From positions 1 through 64,000 of the forward strand of contig NZ_PPRS01000005.1 in assembly GCF_002902755.1 (NCBI RefSeq): a stretch of 64,000 bases of DNA, in the 5' to 3' direction. A program made the translations under genes and the position numbers. Shown here in pieces: positions 54,402 to 64,000 of the stretch (position 1 is the stretch's first letter; each line of letters starts with the position of its first letter). The stretch is from Mammaliicoccus lentus (lineage in GTDB: Bacteria; Bacillota; Bacilli; Staphylococcales; Staphylococcaceae). The notes below the pieces were generated by a model that saw only the letters and a program-made list of their open reading frames with translations, ran no database searches and was not told the DNA's origin.

Positions 54402-55055
54402 GTGGGTCAAAAAATTAATCCAATCGGACTTCGTGTCGGTGTAATTCGTGACTGGGAAGCAAAGTGGTATGCAGATAAAGACTTCGCAACACTTTTACAT
54501 GAAGACTTAAAAGTTCGTAAATATATCGCAGAAGCATTAAAAGAAGCTTCAGTTTCAAGTGTTGAAATTGAACGTGCAGCAAACCGCATCAATATTGCAA
54601 TCCACACTGGTAAGCCAGGAATGGTTATTGGTAAAGGCGGTTCAGAAATAGAAAAATTACGTAACAAATTAAACGCATTGACTAACAAAAAAGTACACAT
54701 CAACGTTATCGAAATCAAAAAAGTTGATTTAGATGCTACATTAGTTGCGGGTAACATTGCTCGTCAATTAGAAAATCGTGTATCTTTCCGTCGTGCTCAA
54801 AAACAAGCAATCCAACGTGCAATGAAATTGGGTGCTAAAGGTATCAAAACACAAGTATCTGGTCGTCTAGGTGGCGCGGATATCGCTCGTGTAGAACAAT
54901 ATTCAGAAGGAACTGTTCCACTTCATACACTACGTGCAGACATTGATTTCGCACATGAAGAAGCCGACACTACGTACGGTAAACTAGGTGTTAAAGTATG
55001 GATCTACCGTGGAGAAGTTCTTCCTGCAAAGAAGTCTAGTGAAGGAGGAAAATAA
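54402..55055 (+). CDS. rpsC: 30S ribosomal protein S3
   Basis: S3 lies at the mRNA entry and has helicase-like activity with S4 and S5. The 217-aa protein shows the KH RNA-binding loop ([14 protein letters not shown]) and the C-terminal [33 protein letters not shown]. The start is GTG 54402 behind AAGGAGGG. rplP follows after two bases. Confidence 0.97.
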   Translation: MGQKINPIGLRVGVIRDWEAKWYADKDFATLLHEDLKVRKYIAEALKEASVSSVEIERAANRINIAIHTGKPGMVIGKGGSEIEKLRNKLNALTNKKVHINVIEIKKVDLDATLVAGNIARQLENRVSFRRAQKQAIQRAMKLGAKGIKTQVSGRLGGADIARVEQYSEGTVPLHTLRADIDFAHEEADTTYGKLGVKVWIYRGEVLPAKKSSEGGK

Positions 55056-55057
55056 TA

Positions 55058-55492
55058 ATGTTATTACCAAAACGTGTTAAATTCCGTCGTCAACATCGTC
55101 CTAAAACAACTGGTCGTTCAAAAGGCGGAAATGAAGTAACATTTGGTGAGTATGGCCTACAAGCTCAATCAGCAGCTTGGATTACATCTCGTCAAATTGA
55201 ATCAGCTCGTATCGCAATGACACGTTATATGAAACGTGGCGGAAAAGTATGGATCAAAATATTCCCACATACACCTTACACTAAAAAACCTTTAGAAGTA
55301 CGTATGGGTTCTGGTAAAGGTGCAGTTGAAGGTTGGGTAGCAGTAGTTAAACCAGGACGTATCTTGTTCGAAGTTGTAGGTGTTCAAGAAGAAGTAGCAC
55401 GTGAAGCATTACGTCTTGCTGCACACAAACTTCCAGTTAAATCTAAGTTTGTAAAACGTGAAGAATTGGGTGGTGACACAAATGAAAGCTAA
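55058..55492 (+). CDS. rplP: 50S ribosomal protein L16
   Basis: L16 helps place the A-site tRNA. The 144-aa protein starts [15 protein letters not shown] and has the conserved [46 protein letters not shown] segment. Its end overlaps rpmC by 11 bases, so the two are translationally coupled. Confidence 0.97.
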   Translation: MLLPKRVKFRRQHRPKTTGRSKGGNEVTFGEYGLQAQSAAWITSRQIESARIAMTRYMKRGGKVWIKIFPHTPYTKKPLEVRMGSGKGAVEGWVAVVKPGRILFEVVGVQEEVAREALRLAAHKLPVKSKFVKREELGGDTNES

Positions 55493-55697
55493 GGATATCA
55501 GAAATTTAACCACTACTGAAATTGAAAAAGAAATTAAAGAAGCTAAAGAACAATTATTCAACTTACGCTTTCAGTTAGCAACTGGTCAACTTGAAGAGAC
55601 TGCTAACATTCGAAAAGTTAAAAAAACGATTGCACGTTTGAAAACAATCGTTCGTGAAAGAGAAATCGAACAAGAGAAAGCAGCAGATAATAAATAA
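55482..55697 (+). CDS. rpmC: 50S ribosomal protein L29
   Basis: L29 is a small helical protein at the tunnel exit beside L23. The 71-aa protein is typical ([31 protein letters not shown]). The frame opens at 55458 inside rplP, but GGTGG before ATG 55482 and the family start decide. Confidence 0.96.
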   Translation: MKAKDIRNLTTTEIEKEIKEAKEQLFNLRFQLATGQLEETANIRKVKKTIARLKTIVREREIEQEKAADNK

Positions 55698-55720
55698 TCA
55701 AGTAAAGGAGGTTCATTACT

Positions 55721-55984
55721 GTGAGCGAAAGAAATGACCGCAAAGTTTACGTTGGTAAAGTAGTTTCAGATAAAATGGATAAAACTATTACAGTAGTTGT
55801 AGAAACTTACAAAACTCATAAATTATATGGTAAACGAATCAAATATTCAAAAAAATATAAAACTCATGATGAAAATAATTCAGCAAAAATGGGCGATATC
55901 GTTAAGATTGCAGAAACACGTCCTTTATCATCAACTAAGCATTTCCGTCTAGTTGAAATCGTTGAAGAATCAGTAATTATTTAA
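55721..55984 (+). CDS. rpsQ: 30S ribosomal protein S17
   Basis: S17 is a primary 16S-binding OB-fold protein. The 87-aa protein has [22 protein letters not shown] and [18 protein letters not shown]. It starts with GTG 55721 after AAGGAGG. Confidence 0.97.
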   Translation: MSERNDRKVYVGKVVSDKMDKTITVVVETYKTHKLYGKRIKYSKKYKTHDENNSAKMGDIVKIAETRPLSSTKHFRLVEIVEESVII

Positions 55985-55987
55985 TAG

Positions 55988-56386
<399 letters not shown>

Positions 56387-56429
56387 TCTATAATGATAAA
56401 AAACAAAATTCCTAAGGAGGTGCCTACAC

Positions 56430-56750
56430 ATGCACGTACGTAAAGGTGACAACGTAATCGTTATCTCAGGTAAAGATAAAGGTAAAACTGGTAAAGTTTT
56501 AGAAGCATTACCTAAGAAAGAACGCGTAGTTGTAGAAGGTGTGAACGTTATTAAAAAACACCAGAAACCAACTCAGTTCAATCCAGAAGGTGGTATCTTA
56601 GAAACAGAAGGTACTATCCATGTATCAAACGTTCAATTACTAGATCCTAAGACAAACGAACCAACTCGTGTTGGATTCAAAGTAGTAGATGGTAAAAAAG
56701 TTCGTATCGCTAAAAAATCAGGCGAAGAAATTAAATCATCAAAAGAATAA
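56430..56750 (+). CDS. rplX: 50S ribosomal protein L24
   Basis: L24 starts large subunit assembly by binding the 5' end of 23S rRNA. The 106-aa protein has the KOW motif ([23 protein letters not shown]) and [19 protein letters not shown]. It differs from my memory of the S. aureus protein at many places, supporting a different species. AAGGAGG precedes ATG 56430. Confidence 0.97.
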   Translation: MHVRKGDNVIVISGKDKGKTGKVLEALPKKERVVVEGVNVIKKHQKPTQFNPEGGILETEGTIHVSNVQLLDPKTNEPTRVGFKVVDGKKVRIAKKSGEEIKSSKE

Positions 56751-56775
56751 TTATTAAGTGAAAGGAGGATCCACT

Positions 56776-57315
56776 TTGACACGTTTAAAAGAAAAGTTTA
56801 ATAATGAAATTTCATCTGAATTAGTTAAGAAATTTAACTACAGCTCAGTAATGGAAGTACCAAAAATCGAAAAAATCGTAGTAAATATGGGTATCGGTGA
56901 TGCGGTTCAAAACTCTAAAGTTTTAGATTCAGCTGTTGAAGAATTGCAATCAATCACTGGTCAAAAACCAGTAGTAACTAAAGCAAAAAAATCAATTGCG
57001 ACTTTCCGTCTTCGTGAAGGTATGCCAATCGGTGCAAAAGTAACATTACGTGGAGAAAGAATGTATGAATTCTTTGATAAATTAATCTCAGTTTCATTAC
57101 CACGTGTACGTGACTTCCGCGGTATCTCTAAAAAAGCATTTGACGGTCGCGGTAACTACACATTAGGTGTTAAAGAACAATTAATTTTCCCTGAAATCGA
57201 CTATGATAAAGTAAGTAAAGTACGCGGAATGGATATCGTTATCGTAACAACTGCTAACACTGACGAGGAAGCTCGTGAATTGTTAACACAATTCGGTATG
57301 CCATTTCAAAAGTAA
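56776..57315 (+). CDS. rplE: 50S ribosomal protein L5
   Basis: L5 binds 5S rRNA and contacts the P-site tRNA and S13. The 179-aa protein has [25 protein letters not shown] and [28 protein letters not shown]. The open frame begins at GTG 56758, but AAAGGAGG follows that codon; TTG 56776 is correctly spaced and gives the family N-terminus (M)TRLKEKFN. Confidence 0.95.
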   Translation: MTRLKEKFNNEISSELVKKFNYSSVMEVPKIEKIVVNMGIGDAVQNSKVLDSAVEELQSITGQKPVVTKAKKSIATFRLREGMPIGAKVTLRGERMYEFFDKLISVSLPRVRDFRGISKKAFDGRGNYTLGVKEQLIFPEIDYDKVSKVRGMDIVIVTTANTDEEARELLTQFGMPFQK

Positions 57316-57342
57316 TCTCTAATTATAAAGGAGGCTAATTAA

Positions 57343-57528
57343 GTGGCTAAAAAATCAATGATCGCTAAACAACAACGTAAACAAAAATTCGGAGTTCGTG
57401 AATATACGCGTTGTGAACGTTGTGGACGTCCACATTCAGTATACCGTAAATTCAAACTTTGTCGTATTTGTTTCCGTGAACTAGCGTACAAAGGCCAAAT
57501 CCCTGGCGTACGTAAAGCTAGTTGGTAA
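57343..57528 (+). CDS. rpsN: 30S ribosomal protein S14, zinc-binding form (type Z)
   Basis: S14 is essential for head assembly. This 61-aa short form keeps all four zinc cysteines, C24, C27, C40 and C43. The start is GTG 57343 after AAGGAGG. A zinc-free paralogue, common in Firmicutes, would lie elsewhere. Confidence 0.96.
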   Translation: MAKKSMIAKQQRKQKFGVREYTRCERCGRPHSVYRKFKLCRICFRELAYKGQIPGVRKASW

Positions 57529-57558
57529 AACTCAAAAGAATGAAAGGAGGATACACAA

Positions 57559-57957
57559 ATGACAATGTCAGATCCAATTGCAGATATGTTAACTCGCGTA
57601 CGTAACGCAAACATGGTACGTCATGAAAAATTAGAGTTACCTGCATCAAACATTAAAAAAGAAATCGCTGAAATCCTTAAAAACGAAGGATTCGTAAAAA
57701 GCGTAGAATATATCGAAGATGATAAGCAAGGTGTTATCCGTATGTTCCTAAAATATGGTCAAAACAACGAGCGTGTTATCACAGGTTTAAAACGTATTTC
57801 TAAACCAGGTTTACGTGTTTATGCTAAAGCTGACGAGATTCCAAGAGTTCTTAACGGTTTAGGTATTGCACTTGTCTCTACATCTGAAGGTGTTGTAACT
57901 GATAAAGTTGCTAGACAACGTGGAATCGGTGGAGAAGTATTAGCTTATATCTGGTAA
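57559..57957 (+). CDS. rpsH: 30S ribosomal protein S8
   Basis: S8 binds the central domain of 16S rRNA and in E. coli represses the spc operon. The 132-aa protein starts [30 protein letters not shown] and has the C-terminal [34 protein letters not shown] lies before ATG 57559. Confidence 0.97.
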   Translation: MTMSDPIADMLTRVRNANMVRHEKLELPASNIKKEIAEILKNEGFVKSVEYIEDDKQGVIRMFLKYGQNNERVITGLKRISKPGLRVYAKADEIPRVLNGLGIALVSTSEGVVTDKVARQRGIGGEVLAYIW

Positions 57958-57986
57958 TTATAAAATTATAAGGAGGTGCCCACATA

Positions 57987-58523
57987 ATGAGCCGTGTTGG
58001 AAAGAAAATTATTGAGATTCCTTCAGACGTAACTGTTGCTATCGAAGGTAACACGATTACAGTAAAAGGATCTAAAGGTGAATTAACTAGTACTTTTAAT
58101 GAAGAAATGACATATAAACAAGAGGAGAACACTTTAGAAGTTGTTCGTCCATCTGACTCTATAGAACACAAAACAGTACATGGCACAACTCGTGCATTGA
58201 TCGCTAACATGATCGAAGGTGTATCTAAAGGTTTTGAGAAAAACTTAGAACTTATCGGTGTAGGTTACCGTGCTCAAATGCAAGGTAATAACATCATCCT
58301 TAACGTAGGATATTCTCACCCAGTTGAAATTACTGCTGAAGATGGTATCACATTATCAGTAGATAAAAACACTAAAATTAAAGTAGAAGGTATTTCTAAG
58401 GAACGTGTTGGTGCTGTTGCATCTTACATCCGTTCAATCCGTCCACCAGAACCTTATAAAGGTAAAGGTATTCGTTACGAAGGCGAATATGTTCGTCAAA
58501 AAGAAGGTAAAACTGGTAAGTAA
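57987..58523 (+). CDS. rplF: 50S ribosomal protein L6
   Basis: L6 lies near the factor-binding site of the large subunit. The 178-aa protein has two related domains; [15 protein letters not shown] opens the first and [32 protein letters not shown] closes the second. AAGGAGGTG precedes ATG 57987. Confidence 0.97.
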   Translation: MSRVGKKIIEIPSDVTVAIEGNTITVKGSKGELTSTFNEEMTYKQEENTLEVVRPSDSIEHKTVHGTTRALIANMIEGVSKGFEKNLELIGVGYRAQMQGNNIILNVGYSHPVEITAEDGITLSVDKNTKIKVEGISKERVGAVASYIRSIRPPEPYKGKGIRYEGEYVRQKEGKTGK

Positions 58524-58550
58524 TCACTAAGATAAGAAAGGAGCACTAAC

Positions 58551-58913
58551 ATGATCGCTAAAATCGACAAAAATAAAGTTCGTTTGAAAAGACATGCTCG
58601 CGTGCGTTCTAAATTAGCTGGAACAAGCGAAAAACCACGTTTAAATGTTTATCGTTCAAACAAACATATTTATGCTCAAGTTATTGATGACGTAAACGGT
58701 GTTACAATCGCTCAATCATCAAGTTTAGATAAAGACTTAAATATAGAGCAATCAGGTAATGTAGAAGCTGCAGCTAAAGTTGGCGAAAGCGTTGCAAAAC
58801 GTGCGTCAGAAAAAGGCGTTGAAACTGTAGTATTTGACCGTGGAGGATATTTATATCACGGACGTATTCAAGCATTAGCTGATGCAGCTCGCGAAAACGG
58901 ACTTCAATTTTAA
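58551..58913 (+). CDS. rplR: 50S ribosomal protein L18
   Basis: L18 binds 5S rRNA together with L5. The 120-aa protein has [34 protein letters not shown] and [31 protein letters not shown] precedes ATG 58551. Confidence 0.97.
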   Translation: MIAKIDKNKVRLKRHARVRSKLAGTSEKPRLNVYRSNKHIYAQVIDDVNGVTIAQSSSLDKDLNIEQSGNVEAAAKVGESVAKRASEKGVETVVFDRGGYLYHGRIQALADAARENGLQF

Positions 58914-58931
58914 TTTAAAGGAGGGACACTC

Positions 58932-59432
58932 ATGCGTCGTAAAGAACAAGAAGTTAAAGAATTTGAAGAGCGCGTAGTTACGATTAACCGTGTAGCTAAA
59001 GTAGTTAAAGGTGGTCGTCGTTTCCGTTTCACAGCTTTAGTAGTTGTTGGAGACAAAAATGGTCGCGTAGGTTTCGGTACAGGTAAAGCACAAGAAGTAC
59101 CTGAAGCTATTAAAAAAGCAGTAGAAGCTGCTAAAAAAGATTTAGTAACAGTTCCACGTGTTGAAGGAACGACTCCTCACCAAGTTATTGGACGTTTTGG
59201 TGCAGGTAATGTTTTAATTAAACCAGCAGCACCTGGTACAGGTGTTATTGCAGGTGGACCAGTTCGTGCGGTATTAGAACTTGCTGGTATCACTGATATC
59301 TTAAGTAAATCATTAGGTTCAAACACACCAATCAATATGGTTCGTGCTACAATTGAAGGACTTAAAGAACTTAAAAATGCCGAACAAGTAGCTAGTCTAC
59401 GCGGTAAATCAGTAGAAGAATTATTAAATTAA
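58932..59432 (+). CDS. rpsE: 30S ribosomal protein S5
   Basis: S5 helps control decoding accuracy and contacts incoming mRNA. The 166-aa protein has [42 protein letters not shown] and [23 protein letters not shown]. The spectinomycin loop (VVKGGRRF) looks wild type. AAGGAGGG precedes ATG 58932. Confidence 0.97.
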   Translation: MRRKEQEVKEFEERVVTINRVAKVVKGGRRFRFTALVVVGDKNGRVGFGTGKAQEVPEAIKKAVEAAKKDLVTVPRVEGTTPHQVIGRFGAGNVLIKPAAPGTGVIAGGPVRAVLELAGITDILSKSLGSNTPINMVRATIEGLKELKNAEQVASLRGKSVEELLN

Positions 59433-59448
59433 GGAGGGAAAAAACACT

Positions 59449-59628
59449 ATGGCTAAATTAGAAATCACCCTCACTCGTAGCATTATAGGTCGCCCTGAAA
59501 CTCAACGTAAGACAGTTCAAGCGTTAGGACTAAAAAAGACAAACTCAACTGTTATAGTTGAAGACAATCCTGCGATTCGTGGGCAAATCGAGAAAATTAA
59601 TCACTTAATCAAAGTTACTGAACAATAA
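59449..59628 (+). CDS. rpmD: 50S ribosomal protein L30
   Basis: A short gene read directly from the sequence: ATG 59449 to TAA 59626-59628, behind AAGGAGGG. The 59-aa protein starts [20 protein letters not shown] and has [20 protein letters not shown], the normal bacterial L30 pattern and length. It lies in the usual place between rpsE and rplO. Confidence 0.96.
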   Translation: MAKLEITLTRSIIGRPETQRKTVQALGLKKTNSTVIVEDNPAIRGQIEKINHLIKVTEQ

Positions 59629-59658
59629 TAATAATCAAAGTATTAAGGAGGTGCCAAA

Positions 59659-60099
59659 ATGAAATTACATGAATTGAAACCAGTTGAAGGTGCTCGTAAA
59701 GAGCGTAACCGTGTTGGTCGTGGTATGGCAACAGGTAACGGTAAAACAAGTGGACGTGGACATAAAGGTCAAAAAGCACGTTCAGGTGGCGGTACTCGTT
59801 TAGGTTTCGAGGGTGGTCAATTACCATTATTCCGTCGTTTACCAAAACGTGGATTCTCTAACATCAACCGTAAAGATTATGCAATTGTTAATTTAGACCA
59901 ATTAAATCGTTTCGAAGATGGAACTGAAATCACACCTGCATTATTAGTTGAATCAGGTGTAGTGAAATCTGAGAAATCAGGTATCAAAGTATTAGGAAAC
60001 GGTTCATTAGAAAAGAAATTAACAATACAAGCTCATAAATTCTCAGCTTCAGCAATTGAAGCAATCGAAGGTAAGGGCGGAACGCATGAGGTGATCTAA
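59659..60099 (+). CDS. rplO: 50S ribosomal protein L15
   Basis: L15 is a late-assembly protein with a long basic N-terminal arm ([44 protein letters not shown]). The 146-aa length is normal. Its stop shares one base with the secY start (TAATG), so secY is translationally coupled. Confidence 0.97.
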   Translation: MKLHELKPVEGARKERNRVGRGMATGNGKTSGRGHKGQKARSGGGTRLGFEGGQLPLFRRLPKRGFSNINRKDYAIVNLDQLNRFEDGTEITPALLVESGVVKSEKSGIKVLGNGSLEKKLTIQAHKFSASAIEAIEGKGGTHEVI

Positions 60100-61400
60100 T
60101 GTTTGAAACGATCGTTAGTTTTTTGAAGACTAAAGACATTCGTAACAAGATATTATTCACACTAGCAATGCTCGTTATATTCAAAGTTGGGACTTATATT
60201 CCAGCTCCTGGCGTTAATCCAGATGCTTTTAATCAAAATAAAGGTTCGCAAGGTATTACCGATTTGTTTAATACATTCGGTGGAGGTGCCTTGCAGAACT
60301 TCTCAATTTTAGCTATGGGTATTATGCCTTATATTACTGCTTCAATTGTAATGCAGTTATTACAAATGGATGTTGTGCCTAAATTCACTGAGTGGGCTAA
60401 ACAAGGTGAGGTAGGACGTAAAAAGATTAATCAATTTACGCGTTATTTCACGATTGTTTTAGCTTTCGTACAAGGTTTAGGTATGTCATATTCATTTAAT
60501 AATATGCTTGGCGGTAATTTAATTCAAAATACTTCAGTTTTAAATTATGTTTTAATTGCACTCGTATTAACAGCTGGAACAGCTTTCTTAATGTGGTTAG
60601 GTGAGCAGATAACACAATTCGGTGTAGGTAATGGTATTTCAATTATCATCTTTGCCGGTATATTATCTTCATTACCAAACTCATTAATACAATTTTACCA
60701 ACAAAGCTTTGTTGGTGCAGATGATACTACAATGGCTTGGTTAAAAGCGATTGGTTTATTTGTTGGTATGGTTTTACTTACAGTTGGTGCAGTATATGTA
60801 CTACAAGCTATTCGTAAAATTCCAATTCAATATGCTAAACGTCAACAACAAGGTTCAGGTGCAGGATTATCTGCAAAAGCAACATATTTACCTTTAAAAG
60901 TTAATGCAGCTGGTGTTATACCTGTAATTTTTGCAATGGCATTTTTCATGTTGCCAAAAACCTTAACATTGTTCTTCCCAGAACAAGATTGGGCGCAAAC
61001 AGTTACTAGATATGCAGATCCATCTCATAATATTGGAATGATAGTCTATGTTATTTTAATTATAGCTTTCGCCTACTTTTATGCATTTGTTCAAGTTAAT
61101 CCTGAAAAAATGGCAGAAAACTTACAAAAACAAGGTAGTTATGTACCAGGTATTAGACCTGGTGAACAAACTAAAAAATATATCACTAGAGTGCTCTATC
61201 GTTTAACATTTGTTGGTTCAATTTTCTTAGCTGTAATTTCTATAATTCCAATTTTAGCTATTAAGTTAATGAACTTACCACAAGCTATACAAGTTGGTGG
61301 TACAAGCTTACTAATCGTTATCGGTGTTGCTATTGAAACAATGAAAACTTTAGAAGCTCAACTTAATCAACGAGAGTATAGAGGCTTTAGAAGACGATAA
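60099..61400 (+). CDS. secY: Protein translocase channel subunit SecY
   Basis: SecY is the core of the Sec protein-export channel, working with SecE, SecG and the SecA motor. The 433-aa protein has ten hydrophobic helices, the plug-region segment [29 protein letters not shown] and the cytoplasmic loop [28 protein letters not shown] needed for SecA contact. GAGGTG in the end of rplO serves its ATG. Confidence 0.97.
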   Translation: MFETIVSFLKTKDIRNKILFTLAMLVIFKVGTYIPAPGVNPDAFNQNKGSQGITDLFNTFGGGALQNFSILAMGIMPYITASIVMQLLQMDVVPKFTEWAKQGEVGRKKINQFTRYFTIVLAFVQGLGMSYSFNNMLGGNLIQNTSVLNYVLIALVLTAGTAFLMWLGEQITQFGVGNGISIIIFAGILSSLPNSLIQFYQQSFVGADDTTMAWLKAIGLFVGMVLLTVGAVYVLQAIRKIPIQYAKRQQQGSGAGLSAKATYLPLKVNAAGVIPVIFAMAFFMLPKTLTLFFPEQDWAQTVTRYADPSHNIGMIVYVILIIAFAYFYAFVQVNPEKMAENLQKQGSYVPGIRPGEQTKKYITRVLYRLTFVGSIFLAVISIIPILAIKLMNLPQAIQVGGTSLLIVIGVAIETMKTLEAQLNQREYRGFRRR

Positions 61401-62069
<669 letters not shown>

Positions 62070-62109
62070 TGACGCTTTCACCCCGAATTCGCCTAGCTTT
62101 AGGTGGTTC

Positions 62110-62135
62110 TTGAACGCGTGTTAGCGTTCAATTTT
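62110..62135 (+). terminator. Possible terminator or attenuator after adk
   Basis: TTGAACGC (62110-62117) pairs perfectly with GCGTTCAA (62124-62131) around a 6-base loop, followed by TTTTAA. The T tract is short, so read-through is likely. Confidence 0.45.
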
Positions 62136-62303
62136 AAGGATCAAGACAGTATTTAGGTTTTTGAAATACAATCGGAGTGATTACTAAAAGCGATAAGTAT
62201 TTGAAGTGTTGTCGAATGCAAATCTTAAGTATTAAAATCATCCCAATTTTATAAACCTGTGCTTATTCTATGTGATTTAATCACCTAAAGTATGTCTCGT
62301 ATT

Positions 62304-62334
62304 TTGGACCAGGTTTTAAAACATGAAATACAAT
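62304..62334 (+). promoter_or_regulatory. Possible internal promoter before infA
   Basis: TTGGAC (62304-62309) and TACAAT (62329-62334) are 19 bases apart, slightly long. It would allow separate expression of infA-rpmJ-rpsM-rpsK-rpoA. Confidence 0.4.
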
Positions 62335-62375
62335 TAGTATTTCACGATAATGAATAGAAAAAGGGGGAAATGATC

Positions 62376-62740
<365 letters not shown>

Positions 62741-62760
62741 TAAAAGAGAGGTGTAAATAA

Positions 62761-63126
62761 ATGGCTCGTATTGCAGGTATTGACGTACCACGTGAGAAAC
62801 GCATAGTAATTTCGTTAACTTACGTATATGGTATCGGAAAAACAACAGCACAACAAATTCTTAAAGAAGCAAACGTATCTGAAGACACACGTGTTCGTGA
62901 TTTAACAGATGACGAATTAGGTCGTATCCGTGAAGTTGTAGATAACTACAAAGTTGAAGGTGACCTTCGTCGTGAAACAAACTTAAACATTAAACGTTTA
63001 ATGGAAATAGCTTCATATCGTGGTATCCGCCATCGTCGTGGTTTACCAGTTCGTGGTCAAAAAACTAAGAACAATGCGCGTACGCGTAAAGGACCAGTTA
63101 AAACAGTAGCGAACAAGAAAAAATAA
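62761..63126 (+). CDS. rpsM: 30S ribosomal protein S13
   Basis: S13 contacts the P-site tRNA and bridges to L5. The 121-aa protein starts [34 protein letters not shown] and ends in the basic [32 protein letters not shown] tail. AGAGAGGTG precedes ATG 62761. Confidence 0.97.
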   Translation: MARIAGIDVPREKRIVISLTYVYGIGKTTAQQILKEANVSEDTRVRDLTDDELGRIREVVDNYKVEGDLRRETNLNIKRLMEIASYRGIRHRRGLPVRGQKTKNNARTRKGPVKTVANKKK

Positions 63127-63148
63127 TAAGTAAAGGAGGCACATATAA

Positions 63149-63538
63149 ATGGCACGTAAACAAGTATCTCGTAAACGTAGAGTGAAAAAGAATATCGAAA
63201 GTGGTGTTGCTCACATTCGCTCAACATTCAACAATACAATCGTAACGATCACTGATGATTTCGGTAATGCATTATCATGGTCTTCAGCTGGTGCGTTAGG
63301 ATTCAAAGGTTCAAAAAAATCAACTCCATTCGCAGCACAAATGGCTTCAGAAACAGCTTCAAAAACTGCTATGGAACATGGTTTAAAAACTGTAGAAGTT
63401 ACAGTTAAAGGTCCTGGCCCAGGTCGTGAATCAGCGATCCGTGCGTTACAATCAGCTGGATTAGAAATTACAGCTATTAGAGACGTTACACCAGTACCTC
63501 ATAACGGATGTCGTCCACCAAAACGTCGTCGTGTATAA
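63149..63538 (+). CDS. rpsK: 30S ribosomal protein S11
   Basis: S11 lies on the platform close to the mRNA exit and the E site. The 129-aa protein has [18 protein letters not shown], the long loop [21 protein letters not shown] and the C-terminal [25 protein letters not shown] precedes ATG 63149. An 83-base spacer separates it from rpoA. Confidence 0.97.
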   Translation: MARKQVSRKRRVKKNIESGVAHIRSTFNNTIVTITDDFGNALSWSSAGALGFKGSKKSTPFAAQMASETASKTAMEHGLKTVEVTVKGPGPGRESAIRALQSAGLEITAIRDVTPVPHNGCRPPKRRRV

Positions 63539-63621
63539 TTTTTGTTAGTTCATAAGTTCAAAAGTCACTGGATAGAAATTAATAAAATTTAATCGACGTT
63601 TATAAGGAGGATATATTTATA

Positions 63622-64000
63622 ATGATTGAAATCGAAAAACCTAGAATTGAAACAATAGAAGTTAGTGATGATTCTACATTCGGTAAGTTCGTTGTTGAAC
63701 CGCTAGAACGTGGTTATGGTACAACACTAGGCAACTCCTTACGTCGTATCCTATTATCTTCATTACCAGGTGCGGCAGTTAAAAATATCGAAATTGAAGG
63801 TGTTCTTCACGAATTCTCAGCAGTCGAAAATGTAGTTGAAGACGTTACGACTATCATTATGAACATCAAGAAATTAGCACTTAAAATTTATTCTGAAGAA
63901 GATAAAACACTTGAAATCGATATTAAAGATGAAGGTGAAGTTACTGCGAAAGATATTATGCATGATAGTGATGTTGAAATCTTAAACCCAGAGTTAAAGA
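63622..64000 (+). CDS. rpoA: RNA polymerase alpha subunit (partial, cut by window end)
   Basis: RpoA starts the assembly of RNA polymerase and binds upstream promoter DNA through its C-terminal domain. The first 126 residues are visible: [51 protein letters not shown] and [15 protein letters not shown], all typical of the N-terminal dimerization domain. AAGGAGG precedes ATG 63622. The frame is open at the window edge. Confidence 0.96.
   Translation, partial: MIEIEKPRIETIEVSDDSTFGKFVVEPLERGYGTTLGNSLRRILLSSLPGAAVKNIEIEGVLHEFSAVENVVEDVTTIIMNIKKLALKIYSEEDKTLEIDIKDEGEVTAKDIMHDSDVEILNPELK

Larger units (their letters stand above)
62070..62375 (+). other. Gene-free gap between adk and infA
   Basis: No reading frame of note is seen in these 306 bases. 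The left part holds two small hairpins, CCTA/TAGG near 62092-62103 and the one at 62110-62131. The right part holds a promoter candidate at 62304-62334. The middle, about 62140-62300, shows nothing I can name. The gap is probably where a terminator and a second promoter divide the spc part from the infA-alpha part. Confidence 0.5.

Overview
The window is a stretch of low-GC Firmicutes chromosome that fits the genus Staphylococcus. The protein sequences recall staphylococcal FhuD2, FemX (FmhB), NreABC, NanA/NanK, TopB and PbuG. The order femX - RND pump - glcU - topB - pbuG - S10 ribosomal cluster also follows the staphylococcal chromosome as I remember it. Many proteins (for example FhuD2, FemX, ribosomal protein L24) differ clearly from my recollection of S. 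aureus, so another species, probably coagulase-negative, is likely; the species cannot be fixed from the sequence alone. I see no phage, insertion sequence, CRISPR array, tRNA or rRNA.

Layout. 1-6.4 kb: the end of an ABC exporter unit, a cystine symporter (tcyP), an acyl-CoA dehydrogenase homologue, an EamA permease, a YbaN-like protein and a Fur-controlled siderophore-binding lipoprotein (fhuD2). 6.4-11.2 kb: a divergent sialic acid locus, with transporter and lyase on the minus strand and two tandem FadR-type regulators plus a ROK kinase on the plus strand. 11.2-12.6 kb: bioY behind a BirA operator, and an acetyltransferase. 12.6-32.6 kb: a block for nitrate respiration and molybdenum cofactor: fdhD, modABC, narGHJI, nreABC, narT, then moeB-moaB-(moaC)-moeA-mobB-moaE-moaD-mobA-moaA. 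32.6-50.5 kb: an SDR gene, a Bcr/CflA pump, femX, an RND pump, an aminotransferase, small membrane proteins, ybaK, an AEC permease, gdh-glcU, a GNAT protein, topB and a PurR-controlled pbuG. 50.5-64 kb: the S10-spc-alpha ribosomal protein super-operon with secY, adk and infA, cut by the window end inside rpoA.

How the parts work together. ModABC imports molybdate, and the Moa/Moe/Mob proteins build the guanine-dinucleotide cofactor used by NarG. NarT imports nitrate, and NreA (nitrate), NreB (oxygen, Fe-S) and NreC (response regulator) control the set. The three transcription units modABC, narGHJI and narT each carry a GC-rich palindrome like the reported NreC site plus a nearby Rex-like box. 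This points to one regulon joining molybdate uptake, nitrate uptake and nitrate reduction. No nitrite reductase genes lie in the window.

The most interesting unexplained DNA is the 505-base gap between nreC and narT, which holds a compact nested-hairpin element with two competing closing stems. Most of the rest is well-known core genome; the value lies in regulatory sites, start-codon corrections, two genes shorter than 60 codons (the 55-aa coiled-coil protein and rpmJ) plus rpmD at 59 residues, and a few oddities such as an acyl-CoA dehydrogenase homologue without the usual catalytic glutamate motif.
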